64,000 nucleotides of DNA from Spongilla lacustris (Eukaryota > Porifera > Demospongiae > Spongillida > Spongillidae): contig OX442416.1 of the NCBI GenBank assembly GCA_949361645.1, forward strand, positions 19,913,530 through 19,977,529. The letters are read 5' to 3'. Under the pieces are notes generated by a model. That model ran no database searches. It worked only from the letters and a program-made list of their open reading frames with translations, and was not told the DNA's origin. The translations under genes were made by a program, and so were the position numbers. Shown one piece after another: positions 1 to 12,984 of this stretch. Numbering within the stretch: position 1 is the first letter of the stretch; every line of letters starts with the position of its first letter.

Positions 1-11
1 CCGCATGTGCC

Positions 12-600
12 GTGAAAGAAACCCGATACTTATACATGTACAAAGAAAATGCGTTAAACTTACGCTTTAGACAAAAAAAGCCTTTCCAACCCCTTGAAGA
101 ACACGATAAACCCATTAACCGTCCAACCTGTGCTGTATATATTAGACTTAAATGTGTGTGGCGTCCCACTAGACCATTGCCAGAACACGCTAATATCCTA
201 ATCAGCAAAGAAACTGCCAGAAACAAGGCATGTCAGACGCGTCACGTACGCTATAAAAACTGGCCTGAAATATACATGGATCCAAATGACACCATACTCA
301 CACCGAATAAAAAATACAAGAGAGTTAGCAAATGGACAGACATATGCATACAAACAATAAACGAAAAAAACACTCAAACAGACACTCCTTTCCAAACAGG
401 CGTCCAAAATACAGCTTGGCACAGCACCAAGGTTAATTCTCATATTCCCTTATCTCCTCAGCTATACTCAGACAGCGAAGAAACATCGAAGACAGGTAGT
501 GCTGAAATATCGATTGAAGAAGAGAAAAGGCGGATGGCACAGATCTTGGGCCATATTAACAGAAACAATTCAGCTAGGTCCCCAGACTATGGTAGTGGGT
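12..600 (+). CDS. Unrecognised ORF, possibly the 3' part of a gene or element starting before the window
   Basis: An open frame runs from near the window edge to 743. Its last ~45 codons lie inside the foldback repeat that starts near 600, so only the first ~190 codons could be original coding sequence. The protein is basic and polar, with a Ser/Thr/Glu-rich stretch near residues 115-185 and no domain I recognise. The open length and non-repetitive composition are the only support. It may be the tail of a transposon ORF or of a host exon; the true start is probably upstream of the window. I assign no function. Confidence 0.25.
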
Positions 601-1540
601 GGGGTGGTCGTTATAAATGTCCCAGCCCACAGGATGTAGTTGAATATTCATGTGCTTCGGTGAATGGAAGCGGTTCGCGTACGTACAACGGCGCGATTCG
701 AGCGGGAAAAGTGTACCAACTTTGCACCGCTGTATCTCCGTAACGGATGACATAAAAATTAACGAACAGAACAAATCGATAGGTATATGATGTTTCTACC
801 TACAAACCGAATTTGAAGCGATTTGATTACTCGTACAGGAAGTTATGGCGGGTTTTAACCCGGCGAGGTATCGAACGTTGCAATACTGGCATGGAGCAAG
901 TCTAAGACTCCAAAATGTATTTTGTCATAGGGAAATGGTGTAGTATGAAGTGCTGAAATAGGAAGTTGATAGCGTTAACCGTTCGGAAGATATAGCGATT
1001 CAAACGAGAAGCATTTTTATAACATTTTATATATATATACGAAGCGCAATTTTCTCGGAAACTGTCCCATATATAATGGAACGTTCTATGCGATTTTGAT
1101 GCTTGTGAATTTATATATATAGCATCCAATTCAAAGCGCTATATCTTCCACACGGTTTGAGCTCTTGATGTCCTATTTTCAGCGCTTCATACTACACCAT
1201 TTCTCTATGCTAAAATATATTTTGGGGTCTTGCACTTACTCCGTGCTAGTATTGCAACGTCCGATACCCCACCGGGTTCAAACCCACCATAACTTTCGGT
1301 AGGAGTAATCAAATCGCTTCAAATTCGGTTTGTAGGTAGACAGGTCCTATACCTATTGATTTGTTCTGTTAGTTAATTTTCATGCCATCCGTTACGAAGA
1401 AACTGCTGTGCAAAGTAAGTACACGTTTCCCGCTCGAATCGCGCCTTTATATGTGCACGGAACAGTTTCCATTCTCCGGAGTGCATGAATATTCAACTAT
1501 TCCTATAGGGCGTGATAACCACACCTATAAGGTCACCAAA
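600..1540. mobile_element. Foldback element 1 (two ~450-bp inverted arms)
   Basis: The segment at about 605-1060 is repeated in reverse complement at about 1085-1535. A clear anchor is the run containing gtaacggatgacataaaaat at 739, which reappears inverted near 1370-1400. The arms meet in an AT-rich centre (tatatatata near 1030 and 1110). No transposase ORF is present. The same arm sequence recurs at 9010-9860 and, more distantly, in the chain up to 11110 and at 57020-57450, so this is a dispersed foldback family. It forms the left border of the giant inverted repeat that follows. Confidence 0.75.
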
Positions 1541-1799
1541 CAAACGGGCGGCTGAATTGTAGTGCTTGTTACGGTTGTTTTTCGGTGTAGATAAACGATA
1601 TGGTGACGTATAACACGAGTGAAGGCGAGCTCGTCGAGTTTCACTGAATCAGTCGGCGGATGAGTTCGAACTGTACGAATACGACGATCGATATTCAAAA
1701 TACATTGGACGAGGATGGAGAGATTGAGAAAGGTAGTGATGGCGGTCGTACCACTGACGATGGTGGTTGTGTTAGTGATAGGGAGTGAGCAGCCCCTAA

Positions 1800-4330
1800 A
1801 TTACCAAAAGAGCCACCAGCCCCACCCCCACATAGCCAGGGGCTAATGGGGCTAGGCCCTTCACTGCAAGTTCGCTCAGCAGCCCTGGGGCCAAAGAGGC
1901 CATCCCCACACAGCAGAACCACAAGCCCCCTCACTGCAAGGGCACACTATATACCTTTGGAACCATTAAGCCCCATGCTGCAATTTAAATAGCCTCACAT
2001 TCCAAATATGGAGCCAACAAGTGGAATTAACAGGCCCCATAATTCCAGCAAGGGAGCCACCAGCTAACCTGGCCAATGGAGCTAGCATCCACAATGCCAG
2101 TGGAGACACCAGCCCTCTCACAAATAGATCATCAGACCCCCACACTGCCAGGAGGGATGTGGCCCCCAGAATAATGCCAATGGAGATGCCAGCCCTCAGG
2201 TTGCAAATGGAATCAGCATCCCCAACCATTTCAGGGGAGCCATGAAGTACATGTACCAACAACACGTGATGACCTCACTACCAGATCAACCATTAGCCCT
2301 CACTCCTCAAGTGGACTTAACAGGCCCCACACCCAGGGGCCAACCCCCCCATCCTTTCGTTCAATGCAAGTTGAGTCAGCTGGGACCCCCCACATAGTAG
2401 AACAACCAGCCCCCTCACCGCAAGCTCATGAGCAATAGCAGTGGAACCTGTAAAGTCTACACTGCAACTGAACTTAATAGCCGCAGTCAGCAGCCCATGG
2501 AACCATTCTTACAGAACACCCTCAGCTACCCAGGGCCAATGGAGTAGCCTCCACAGAGTCAGTCAAGACGCCACCCCAAGTTGAGTCAGCAGCCCCCACA
2601 CAAACAAGGGCCTGTAGGGCCAGCTCCACACAGTAGAACCACCAGCCCCTCTCTGCTCACTTCAAACGGAGCCACTAGACCCTCTACCAGTACTCACTGC
2701 ACATCCAGACAGCAGCCCACACCAGTGGAGCCCTCTCACAGATGGAGCCCAGCAAGGAAGTATCAGCTGCCACACAACCAGTGGTCAATCAAGCCCCCAG
2801 AATAATGCCAGTGGAGAAACCAGCCCTCGCACTGCAAATGGATTCAGCAACCCCAAAAATTTCAGTGGAACCATGAACTACATGTATATGTACTGTACTG
2901 GCCCCCACTACCTGTCCTTCAATGAAAGAGGGGCCAATCAGCCAATGGGACAGTACAACCACCAACCCTCCTCATTGGTCAGGGGACATGTACCAAGAAC
3001 AACTTAACAGGCCCACCATACACTGGTGCCAGCCCTTGCCCCTCCCCCCCCACCCCCCCTCTTCTCACTACCTGTCCTTTACTACAAGTTGCGTCAGCAG
3101 ACCAGGGGCCAATGGGGCCAAGAACTACCACTCCCCCTCACTGCAATCACACACTACGTATCTTTGGAACCTGCAACCAATAACCCGAGTGAAATCAATA
3201 CTGCAAAACCTGACCCCCACACTGCCAGCAAGGGAGCACCAGCTGCCACACAACCAGAGGATCAATGTGGCCCCCACTTAATGCCAGTTGAGAAGGCAGC
3301 CCTCACACTGTAAATGGATTCAGTAACCCCATGCAACAATTTCAAGGGACATGTGTATGTACGCACATGTACCAATGGAATCACACATACCCCCCTTCAA
3401 ACACTACCAATGGAACCAGTGGAACATTTAGCCTGTCCTGTAGGCAGCTCTACACATACATTGGAGCTACCAGTCTTCTCACAAATAGAGTTATCATACC
3501 CCCCCCACACTGCTAGCAGAAATGTGGCCCCCACAATAATGCCAGTGGAGATGCCAGCCATCACACAGCAAATGGAGTCGGCATCCCCAACAATTTTAGG
3601 GGAGCCACTAACTACATGTATCGATAACACATGCCCTCACTACCAGATGAACCATTAACCCTCACTCCGCAAGTGGACCTAGCAGGTCCCACGCACTGGA
3701 ACCAGCCCACCCCCCCACCCCCCCCCCACTACCTTTCTATTGCTGCATGTAAGTTGAGTCAGCAGTTGAGGGGCCACTGGGATGAACCACCAGCCCCCTC
3801 ACCTCAAGCTCGTGAACAATACCAGTGGAACCTGTAAAGTGTTCCCTGCAACTGAACTTAATAGCCTCACATGTCCATGCAGTCAGCAGCCCATGCACGA
3901 CTTATGGAACCATTCCAGGGCCAATGGGGTTGCCTCCACAAATCCAGTGAAGAAGCCACCCCAAGTTGCATCAGCAGCCCCCACACAAACAGGGGCCTGT
4001 AGGGGCCAGCTCCGCACAGTAGAACCACCAGCCCCTCTCTGCTCACTTCAAATGGAGCCACTAGACACACTGCAAGTCCAGTCAGCCATCAGCTGCCACA
4101 TAACCAGGAGTCACCCCACAATAATGCCAGTGGAGACCCCAGCCCCCTGAACTACATGTACCAACAGAGCCACACATTCCCTGCTTCCCTGCTCCTAACA
4201 CAACACATGGTACCAGTGGAACCATTAGCCCTCACTGCAATTGGACTTAGCACTGGAGCTAGCCTCCCCCCCCAAACTGCATATGGACTTGGCACCCGGA
4301 CACTTTTAGGGGAGCCATCATGTTTATTAT
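1800..4330 (+). repeat. Left arm tandem array
   Basis: This is a degenerate array in which blocks containing 'ccagtggag', 'gccagccctc', 'aaatgga(g/t)tcagca' and 'actacatgta' recur at irregular spacing. Larger blocks are duplicated: 2040-2300 (…catttcaggggagccatgaa…) resembles 3450-3670, and 2400-2880 resembles 3780-4150. It is the inverted counterpart of the right arm. No convincing gene lies inside. Confidence 0.75.
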
Positions 4331-4339
4331 GTGTAAATC

Positions 4340-4850
4340 ACCAGTCCCCATTGGAGCCACTAACAAATAGAAACACAACTACCTTTCATTTGCAGTGTGT
4401 TCATGTGTATACCTGTTGTCTGTATCTGTTTATCTGAGGTTTAGTGAAGCCTTGTTATTGGCGGGTGAATATCATTACCTGCCCTATCAGTACAGATTTT
4501 GGGTGGTCTGCACCCATGGTAGTTGGTTTATATAGGCAAGCAAGGCATACAAGAAGGTTTGAGTTGTAATTTCTTTTCTAAAATGTACATGTACCCTCTT
4601 GCTGGAAACTAGTGCTTTATGTACATGTAGTAATAAGTACCATTTTAAATGTCATAAAAAGTAACAAGTGGAATATACAACTGCATGTAAATTGCACACA
4701 TAGGCACAGTCCATACAGGCAACAATATTGTGCATCACACCTTGCTTTCTTCCCAAGTGAAGTTAGCAGACCCCACACTTTCAGCAAAGTCACCAGCCTC
4801 CTCACTACCAGTGTAACCCACACATTAAGAGTAACCATTTGTAGAGTATG
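4340..4850. other. Unpaired spacer between the inverted arms
   Basis: AT-richer sequence that does not pair with the other arm. It includes overlapping 'gtacatgta' words near 4583 and 4620. I see no credible ORF or RNA gene. It is either the residual body of the element or unrelated sequence. Confidence 0.5.
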
Positions 4851-4852
4851 GG

Positions 4853-6843
4853 CATTATTAGGGGGGCCCCATTGACCCTGGTTGTGTGCAGCTGCTAGCT
4901 CCACTGCTGGCAGTGAATGGTCTGATAACACCATATGTGAAAGGGCTGGTGCCTCCACTGGTTGTGCAGCACTTTTGACTGGACTTGAAGTGTGAGGTTA
5001 TTAAGTTCACTTGCAGTGTGGGAGTTAATGGTTCCATGGGCTTGCTATGAGGAAGGCTGGTAGTTGTACTGTGTGCGGATGGTCCCATTAGCCCCCTCCT
5101 TCAGTGAAGGACAGGTAGTGGGGGAGGGGGGGGGGAGCGTTGTGGGGACTGCTAAGTAATAAGTCCACTTGCTGTGAGGGCTAAAAGTTCCACTGGTTCC
5201 ATTGGTAGTGTTTGAAGGGGGGCATGTGTGATTCCATTGGTACATGTGCGTACATGCACATATCCCCTGAAATTGTTGCATGGGGTTACTGACTCCATTT
5301 GTAGTGTGAGGGCTGCCTTCTCCACTGGCATTAAGTGGGGGCCACATTGATCCTCTGGTTGTGTGGCAGCTGGTGCTCCCTTGCTGGTAGTGTGGGGGTC
5401 AGGTTTTGCAGTATTGATTTCAATTGGGTTATTGGTTATTGGTTGCAGGTTCCAAAGGTACGTAGTGTGTGATTGCAGTGAAGGGGAGTGGTAGTTCTTG
5501 GCCCCATTGGCCCCTGGTCTGCTGACGCAACTTGCAGTAAAGGACAGGTAGGGCAAGGGCTGGCACCAGTGTGTGGTGGGCCTGTTAAGTTGTTCTTGGT
5601 ACATGTCCCCTGACCAATGAGGAGGGTTGGTGGTTGTACTGTCCCATTGGCTGATTGGCCCCTCTTTCATTGAAGGACAGGTAGTGGGGGCAAGTACATA
5701 TACATGTAGTTCATGGTTCCGCTGAAATTTTGCTGAATCCATTTGCAGTGCGAGGGCTGGTTTCTCCCCTGGCATTATTCTGGGAGCTCGATTGACCACT
5801 GGTTGTGTGGCAGCTGATACTTCCTTGCTGGGCTCCATCTGTGAGAGGGCTCCACTGGTGTGGGCTGCTGTTTGGACTTGCAGTGAGTACTGGTAGAGGG
5901 TCTAGTGGCTCCGTTTGAAGTGAGCAGAGAGGGGCTGGTGGTTCTACTGTGCGGAGCTGGCCCCTACAGGCCCCTGTTTGTGTGGGGGCTGCTGACTCAA
6001 CTTGGGGTGGCGTCTTGACTGACTTTGTGGAGGCTACTCCATTGGCCCTGGGTAGCTGAGGGTGTTCTGTAAGAATGGTTCCATGGGCTTCTGACTGCGG
6101 CTATTAAGTTCAGTTGCAGTGTAGACTTTACAGGTTCCACTGCTATTGCTCATGAGCTTGCGGTGAGGGGGCTGGTTGTTCTACTATGTGGGGGGTCCCA
6201 GCTGACTCAACTTGCATTGAACGAAAGGATGGGGGGGTTGGCCCCTGGGTGTGGGGCCTGTTAAGTCCACTTGAGGAGTGAGGGCTAATGGTTGATCTGT
6301 TAGTGAGGTCATCACGTGTTGTTGGTACATGTAGTTCATGGCTCCCCTGAAATGGTTGGGGATGCTGATTCCATTTGCAGCCTGAGGGCTGGCATATCCA
6401 CTGGCATTATTGTGGGGGCTACATCCCTGCTGGCAGTGTGGGGGTCTGATGATTTGTCTGCGAGAGGGCTGGTGTCTCCACTGGCATTGTGGACGCTAGC
6501 TCCATTGACCAGGTTAGCTGGTGGCTCCCTTACTGGAATTATGGGGCCTGTTAATTCCACTTGTTGGCTCCACTATTTGGAATGTGAGGCTATTATTAAT
6601 AATTTAAATTGCAGCATGGGGCTTAATGGTTCCAAAGGTATATAGTGTGCACTTGCAGTAAGGGGGCTTGTGGTTCTGCTATGTGGAGATGGCCTCTTTG
6701 GCCCCAGGGCTGCTGAGGGAACTTGCAGTGAAGGGCCTAGCCCCATTAGCCCCTGGCTATGTGGGGGTGGGGCTGGTGGCTCTTTTGGTAATTTAGGGGG
6801 TGCTCACTCCCTGTTACTAACACAACCACCATCGTCAGTGGAT
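4853..6843 (-). repeat. Right arm, tandem copy R1 (~1.97-1.99 kb)
   Basis: R1 begins with a block around 'ggggccccattgaccct' and ends with 'cacaaccaccatcgtcagtgg'. The same order of blocks is repeated in R2. Anchors are offset by 1988 bp near one end ('cttgctatgaggaaggctgg' at 5041 and 7029) and 1966 bp near the other ('cacgtgttgttgg' at 6313 and 8279). The small difference reflects indels such as a shorter spacer at 7140-7190. Confidence 0.8.
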
Positions 6844-6861
6844 CTTGAACCAGGGTCAATG

Positions 6862-8830
6862 AGCATTATTATGGGGGCCCCATTGACCCTCCTGCTGGCA
6901 GTGAATGGTCAGATAACACCATATGTGGAAAGGCTGGTGGCTCCACTGGTTGTGCAGCGCTTTTGACTGGACTTGCAGTGTGAGGTTATTATGTTCACTT
7001 GCAGTGTGGGAGTTAATGGTTCCATTGGCTTGCTATGAGGAAGGCTGGTAGTTGTACTGTGTGGAGATGGTCCCATTAGCCCCCTCGTTCAGTGAAGGAC
7101 AGGTAGTGGTAGGGGGCGTTGTGGGGACTGCTAAGTAATAAGTCCACTTGCTAAACGTTCCACTGGTTCCATTGGTGGGGCATGTGTGATTCCATTGGTA
7201 CATGTGCGTACATGCACATGTCCCCTGAAATTGTTGCACGGGGTTACTGACTCCATTTGCAGTGTGAGGGCTACCTTCTCCACTGGCATTAAGTGGGGGC
7301 CACATTGATCCTCTGGTTGTGTGGCAGCTGGTGCTCCCTTGCTGGTAGTGTGGGGGTCAGATTTTGCAGTATTGATTTCACTTGGGTTATTGGTTGGTTC
7401 CAAAGGTACGTAGTGTGTGATTGCAGTGAGGGGGAGTGGTAGTTCTTGGCCCCATTGGCCCCTGGATTGCTGATGCAACTTGCAGAAAAGGACAGGTAGT
7501 GAGAAGAGGGGGGGTGGGGGGGGAGGGGCAAGGGCTGGCACCAGTGTATGGTGGGCCTGTTAAGTTGTTCTTTGTACATGTCCCCTGACCAATGAGGAGG
7601 GTTGGTGGTTGTACTGTCCCATTGGCTGATTGGCCCCTCTTTCACTGAAGGACAGGTAGTGGGGGCAAGTACATATACATGTAATTCCTGGCTCCCCTGA
7701 AATTTGAATCCATTTGCAGTGCGAGAGCTGGTTTCTCCCCTGGCATTATTCTGGGGGCTCGATTAACCACTGGTTGTGTGGCAGCTGGTACTTCCTTGCT
7801 GGGCTCCATCTGTGTGAGGGCTCCACTGGTGTGGGCTGCTGTCTGGACTTGCAGTGTATACTGGTAGAGGGTCTAGTGGCTCCATTTGAAGTGAGCAGAG
7901 GGTTCTACTGTGTGCAGCTGGCCCTACAGGCCCTTGTTTGTGTGGGGGCTGCTGACTCAACTTGGGGTGGCGTCTTGACTGACTCTGTGGAGGCTACCCC
8001 ATTGGCCCTGGGTAGCTGAGGGTGTTCTGTAAGAATGGTTCCATGGGCTGCTGAATGCAGTGTGAGGCTATTAAGTTCAGTTGCAGTGTAGACTTTACAG
8101 GTTCCACTGCTATTGTTCATGAGCTTGCGGTGAGGGGGCTGGTTGTTCTACTATGTGGGGGATCCCAGCTGACTCAACTTGCATTGAAGGAAAGGGGGGG
8201 GGGTTGGCCCCAGTGTGTGGGACCTGTTAAGACCACTTGCGGAGTGAGGGCTAATGGTTGATCTGGTAGTGAGGTCATCACGTGTTGTTGGTACATGTAC
8301 TTCATGGCTCCCCTGAAATGGTTGGGGATGCTGATTCCATTTGCAACCTGAGGGCTGGCATCTCCATTGGCATTATTCTGGGGGCCACATCCCTCCTGGC
8401 AGTGTGGGGGTCTGATGATCTATTTGTGAGAGGGCTGGTGTCTCTCTCCACTGGCATTGTGGATGCTAGCTCCATTGGCCAGGTTAGCTGGTGGCTCCCT
8501 TGCTGGAATTATGGGGCCTGTTAATTCCAGTTGTTGGCTCCATATTTGGAATGTGAGGCTATTTAAATTGCAACATGGGGCTTAATGGTTCCAAAGGTAT
8601 ATAGTGTGCACTTGCAGTGAGAGAGCTTGTGGTTCTGTAGTGTGGGGATGGCCTCTTTGGCCCCAGGGCTGCTGAGCGAACTTGCAGTAAAGGGCCTAGC
8701 CCCATTAGCCCCTGGCTATGTGGGGGTGGGGCTGGTGGCTCTTTTGGTAATTTAGGGGCTGCTCACTCCCTATCACTAACACAACCACCATCGTCAGTGG
8801 TACGACCGCCATCACTACCTTTCTCAATTT
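6862..8830 (-). repeat. Right arm, tandem copy R2
   Basis: Second tandem copy of the right arm. Only R2 continues into the outer arm sequence (8830-9000) that pairs with 1560-1800, so R1 is the duplicated, inner copy. The copies differ by scattered substitutions and short indels, so the duplication is not brand new. Confidence 0.8.
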
Positions 8831-9009
8831 CTCCATCCTCGTCCAATGTATTTTGAATATCGATCGTCGTATTCGTACAGTTCGAACTCATCCGCCGACT
8901 GATTCAGTGAAACTCGACGAGCTCGCCTTCACTCGTGTTATACGTCACCATATCGTTTATCTACACCAAAAAACAACCGTAACAAGCACTACAATTCAGC
9001 CGCCCGTTT

Positions 9010-9860
9010 GTTTGGTGACCTTATAGGTGTGGTTATCACGCCCTATAGGAATAGTTGAATATTCATGCACTCCGGAGAATGGAAACTGTTCCGTGCACAT
9101 ATAAAGGCGCGATTCGAGCGGGAAACGTGTACTTACTTTGCACAGCAGTTTCTCCGTAACGGATGGCATGAAAATTAACGAACAGAACAAATCGATAGGT
9201 ATTGGACCTCCCTACCTACAAACCGAATTTGAAGCGATTTGATTACTTCTACCGAAAGTTATGGTGGGTTTGAACCCGGTGGGGTATCGGACGTTGCAAT
9301 ACTGGCACGGAGTAAATGCAAGACCCCAAAATACATTTTAGTATAGAGAAATGGTGTAGTATGAAGTGCTGAAAATAGGAAGTCATGAGCTCAAACCGTG
9401 TGGAAGATACAGCGCTTTGAATTGGATGCTATATATATAGATTCACAAGCATCAAAATCGCATAGAACGTTCCATATATATATATATATATGGGATCGTT
9501 CACGAGAAAAGGGATCTAGCGCATATAATAAAAAAATGTTATAAAAATGGCATTATGTTTGAATTGCTATAACTTTCAAACGGTTAAGACTATCAACTTC
9601 TTATCTTCGGCACTTCATACTACACCATTTATCTATGGTAAAGTACATTCTGGGGTCTTGAACATGCTCCATGCCAGTATAACGACATCCGATACCCTAA
9701 GGGGTTCAAACTCGCCCTAACTTACTCAAATCGCACCAAATTCGGCTTGTACATAAAGAGGTCCCTTAGCTATGGGATTGTTCTATTCGTTAATTTTTAT
9801 GTCATCCGTTACGGAGATACAGTTGAACAAACTACGTGCACTTTTTCCCGCTCTATTCGC
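9010..9860. mobile_element. Foldback element 2, right border of the giant inverted repeat
   Basis: The left arm (~9010-9480) is the near-exact inverse of 1085-1535 of foldback element 1. Its own partner arm follows at ~9530-9860, again ending in the 'gtcatccgttacggagatac' block. The centre holds (TA)n near 9475-9491. No ORF of interest is present. Confidence 0.7.
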
Positions 9861-11110
9861 GCCAATGATATAACCACCGCCTTCTCATACATTGAGCAGG
9901 ACGCGATTTGCTCAAATCATTGGCGGGAATCGAGCGCGAAAACGTGCGCGTAGTTTGTTCAACTGTATCTCCGTAACAGATGGCATAAAAATTAACGAAC
10001 ACAACAATCCAATAGCTAAGGGACCGCTTTATGTACAAACCGAATTTGGAGCGATTTGAGTATTCCTGCCGAAAGTTAGGGCGAGTTTGAACCCCTTGGG
10101 ATATCAGATGTCGCTATACTGGCATGGAGCATGTTTAAGACCCCTAAATGTACTTTACCATAGATAAATGGCGTAGTATAAAGCGACGAAAATAGGAAGT
10201 TAATAGCCTTAACTGTTCGAAAGTTATAGCAATTCAAACGTAATGCCATTTTTATAACATTTATTCATTATATGCGCTAGGTCCCTTTTCTCGTGAACGA
10301 TATATATATGGGACAGTGTCCAGCAAAATCGGGCTTGTGGGGTTATAAATTTATCACTATAAAATTGCACGTTGTACTAAACGACGCATCTTCGCGACGG
10401 TACAACCTCTTCCTTTCAGATTTCGTACACTTGTTCCCACACCATTTCTCTGTGTGAAAATCGATTTTTGGGATCCACACATTTTCCGTGCCGTGGATAC
10501 ACCAATCGTTAACCCCGCGGGTTAGAAATCCGCATTTCTCCACGTATGAGTGTTGAAAACGCGTCAAATTCGGATTGTGCATAGAAGAGTCCTGTGGCTA
10601 TTGATTTGTTCTGTTCGTTAATTTCTATGTCATCCGTTACGGAGATACAGTTGAACAAACTACAGGCACGTTTTCCCGCTTGATTCGCGCCAATGATTTT
10701 GGCAAGTCGCGTCCCACTCAGTGTATGGGGAGGTAGTGATTATATCATTGGCGCGAATCAAGCGGGAAAATGTGCATGTAGTTTGCTCAACTGTATCTCC
10801 GTAACGGATGACATAGAAATTAACGAACAGAACAAATCAATAGCCACAGGACTCCTCTATGCACAACCCGAATTTGACGCGTTTTCAAAACTCGTACGTG
10901 GAGAAATGTGGATTTTTAACCCGCGAGGTTAACGATTGTTGTATCCACGGCACGGAAAATGTATGGATCACAAAATCGATTTTCACACAGAGAAATGGTG
11001 TGGGAACAAGTGTACGAAATCTGAAAGGAAAAGGTTGTACCGTCGCGAAGATGCGTTGTTTAGTACATCGTGCAATTTTTATACCGATAAAATTATAACC
11101 CCACAATTTT
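9835..11110. mobile_element. Chain of related foldback arms
   Basis: At least two more inverted pairs are joined here. The first is centred near 9900 ('cgccaatgat…' against 'atcattggcg'). The second, between 10320-10700 and 10740-11110, is strong enough that both arms give the same translation on opposite strands. Each arm carries the same block around 'ccgtaacggatgacat'. The arm at 10320-10740 recurs at 57020-57450. Confidence 0.7.
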
Positions 11111-11600
11111 TTTTGGATATTTTTTTCAAATTGATATTTTTGCAACAATTCGCATGGTTCTAAAAAGAGTAAAAAAATGAGCATTCCAATGGTATATAAC
11201 TTATCACATCATCCTTTTTCATTCGGTCAATACGGCAGCATAAAGCGGTACTTTTGAATGTATGGAATTGAATGACCGCGCTAAAAAAAACTGTGCCGGT
11301 TTAACTTATATTCGCTACACTGAACTTACTAAACATGCTACTGCAGCCAAATATATAAGGAGTAACTGCCACACTTACCTGCATATAAAAATAGTTTTTA
11401 GAAGGTATTACAGCAGATATTATGCATAAAATCATGCCAAATATGCAGCCTGCTCATGGTAGTGATATAGAAATATATAGCCAAATGTATATATATATAT
11501 CATGTTGTCAGAAACAAAATTTTACCATTCAATGAAAAAGACATTTCACACGTCAGGAAAATCAACAAAAATCATATCTCCAGTAATATAGTCAGTAAGC
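11111..11600. other. AT-rich stretch with no gene seen
   Basis: AT-rich sequence including a (ta)n tract near 11490-11500. I see no ORF, RNA or repeat that I can support. Confidence 0.4.
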
Positions 11601-12965
11601 AGCTGTAATATGCATATTTTTTCATCTTCCCCTTCTTCCTCGATGTCTTCCTGTGTCCAGTAACAGATGGTGGCTTTTGGAACTTTGCCAGTACTTTTCA
11701 CTGAAATAATGTGTCCATATTTTGTTTTTGCTCAGTAAACCATAAATGTTCAATGCAAAGGCCATTAAGTATAGACATATTAGATATAATATTTTTAACA
11801 GTTTCTGTTTGTTCAATGCCAAGTTCTGGGAGAACTTCAGAAAACTCAGCATTGTTAGTAAGTAATAAATTCAGCTTTTTTTTCCAACCTCCTTCTGTAA
11901 CTTGAATCTTTTTTTTGCCTTTTTTCTATCACAAGTTGAGCTTGGATTTTGGCAATATTATCTTCACGTTTTTTAAGCTGTGCACGCATTGTTTTTGCTT
12001 CTGCTATGCTAAACTATTATTTTTACCTGCTCATCTGAAGATTTAGCTACTAACCATGTCAACGTGTCATTCTTTCTACATTTAACTTTTCCATCTATAT
12101 GGCCTATAATACAATTTCTAGCCCTTCGTAAATAGTGATCAGCCAATCCTAAGCAAACATGTTGTGGACAGGAGCTGAATATGTCTGCATAATTTTTGCT
12201 GGAGAAAGATTTGAAAGGGATCTTGAATATATTCATTGAGCTGTTTTTCTATTACCAATATTATGCCTGCCAAAAGTTGTAATAAAATAACATTCATTTC
12301 ACAGTTTATTAAACTACACATCACATCATCTGTCTCTCTATCCAATGTAGCACCAAACGCATCTTCTGATATTTCTAGCATAAGAAGAGGTGACCTGGTT
12401 AACATCTTCAGGTTATCCAAACAAGTTTTAATGTATGGAGTAACTTCAAGGTTCGTGATTTTGCTGTCATCACATAACTGTTGCATCCACGGTCCTGTAA
12501 TTACTTTGCCTATCAATCCTAAAGCTTGCAACTGCAGAAGAATGTGTTTATTCTTAAGGTCATTCAGAAGTGCTAAACGCAGGGTAGTTTGATTTCTACA
12601 CATAGTTTCTATATAAACTATCAATTTATCCCTAAGGTAGAATATCACACCAGCAGGATGAAACACAATGTGAAATCTGTTTCCAACAAAACGTGGAATT
12701 ATGCTTAGTTTAATACCTTCCTGATGCAAGAAATGCTTAACCCTGCAGGATCACCTTTGCCTTGTTTATATCTCATTTTCGTGATTCCGTAAATTAAGTT
12801 TACAACACAGCAGTCTCTACCAAATGTATCACTTTTTATGGCCATCTCAGCATCATAGTTCTTAAGAATATTTGTACACTTCTTTGCTATCCCATCAAGA
12901 GGGTGAATATTACAATTCAATTCAAGCAACTCGACATCCATTTGTAACTGCAGATGTTGTACCAC
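11600..12965 (-). pseudogene. Decayed transposase-like / TE-derived protein gene
   Basis: Three overlapping minus-strand frames (12705-12965, 12139-12729, 12009-12236) read as one protein broken by frameshifts near 12720 and 12210. A lysine/glutamine-rich, coiled-coil-like stretch follows at ~11890-11990. Motifs include ELNCNIHPLDG near the start, PRFVGNRFHIVFHPAGV (~12680) and LGLIGKVITGP (~12520). From memory these resemble a widespread family of hAT-like, TE-derived proteins in fish and invertebrates. That assignment is tentative. The frameshifts make it non-functional here. Its upstream edge abuts truncated retroelement copy B at ~12980, so one inserted into, or recombined with, the other. 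Confidence 0.5.
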
Positions 12966-12984
12966 ACAATGATTAACTGCAACT

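Larger units (their letters stand above)
1560..9000. repeat. Giant inverted repeat with tandem-repeat arms (foldback-transposon-like)
   Basis: The sequence from about 1560 rightward reappears inverted from about 9000 leftward. The unique outer part of the arm (1560-1800, with tcgatcgtcg-type sequence) pairs with 8760-9000, and the inner arm is a degenerate tandem array rich in CCAGCCC, TGCAAATGG and CCCACA words. The left arm spans ~1800-4330 and the right arm ~4853-8830, with a ~500-bp unpaired middle. The open frames inside (for example 5152-5838 on the minus strand) translate the repeat in several frames and look like by-products of the low-stop repeat, not genes. Long TIRs containing internal tandem repeats are characteristic of Foldback/Galileo-type DNA transposons. 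That classification is inference, because no transposase is seen. Confidence 0.8.

Noticed and set aside
2021..4150. Several 70-120-codon frames in the left arm array
   Set aside because: They follow the repeat unit, occur in overlapping frames and mirror frames in the inverted arm. No domain or start context supports translation.
5152..5838. 228-codon minus-strand frame in the right arm
   Set aside because: It is the longest frame in the array but is simply the translated repeat. The equivalent part of copy R2 is broken into shorter frames, so there is no sign of selection on the protein.
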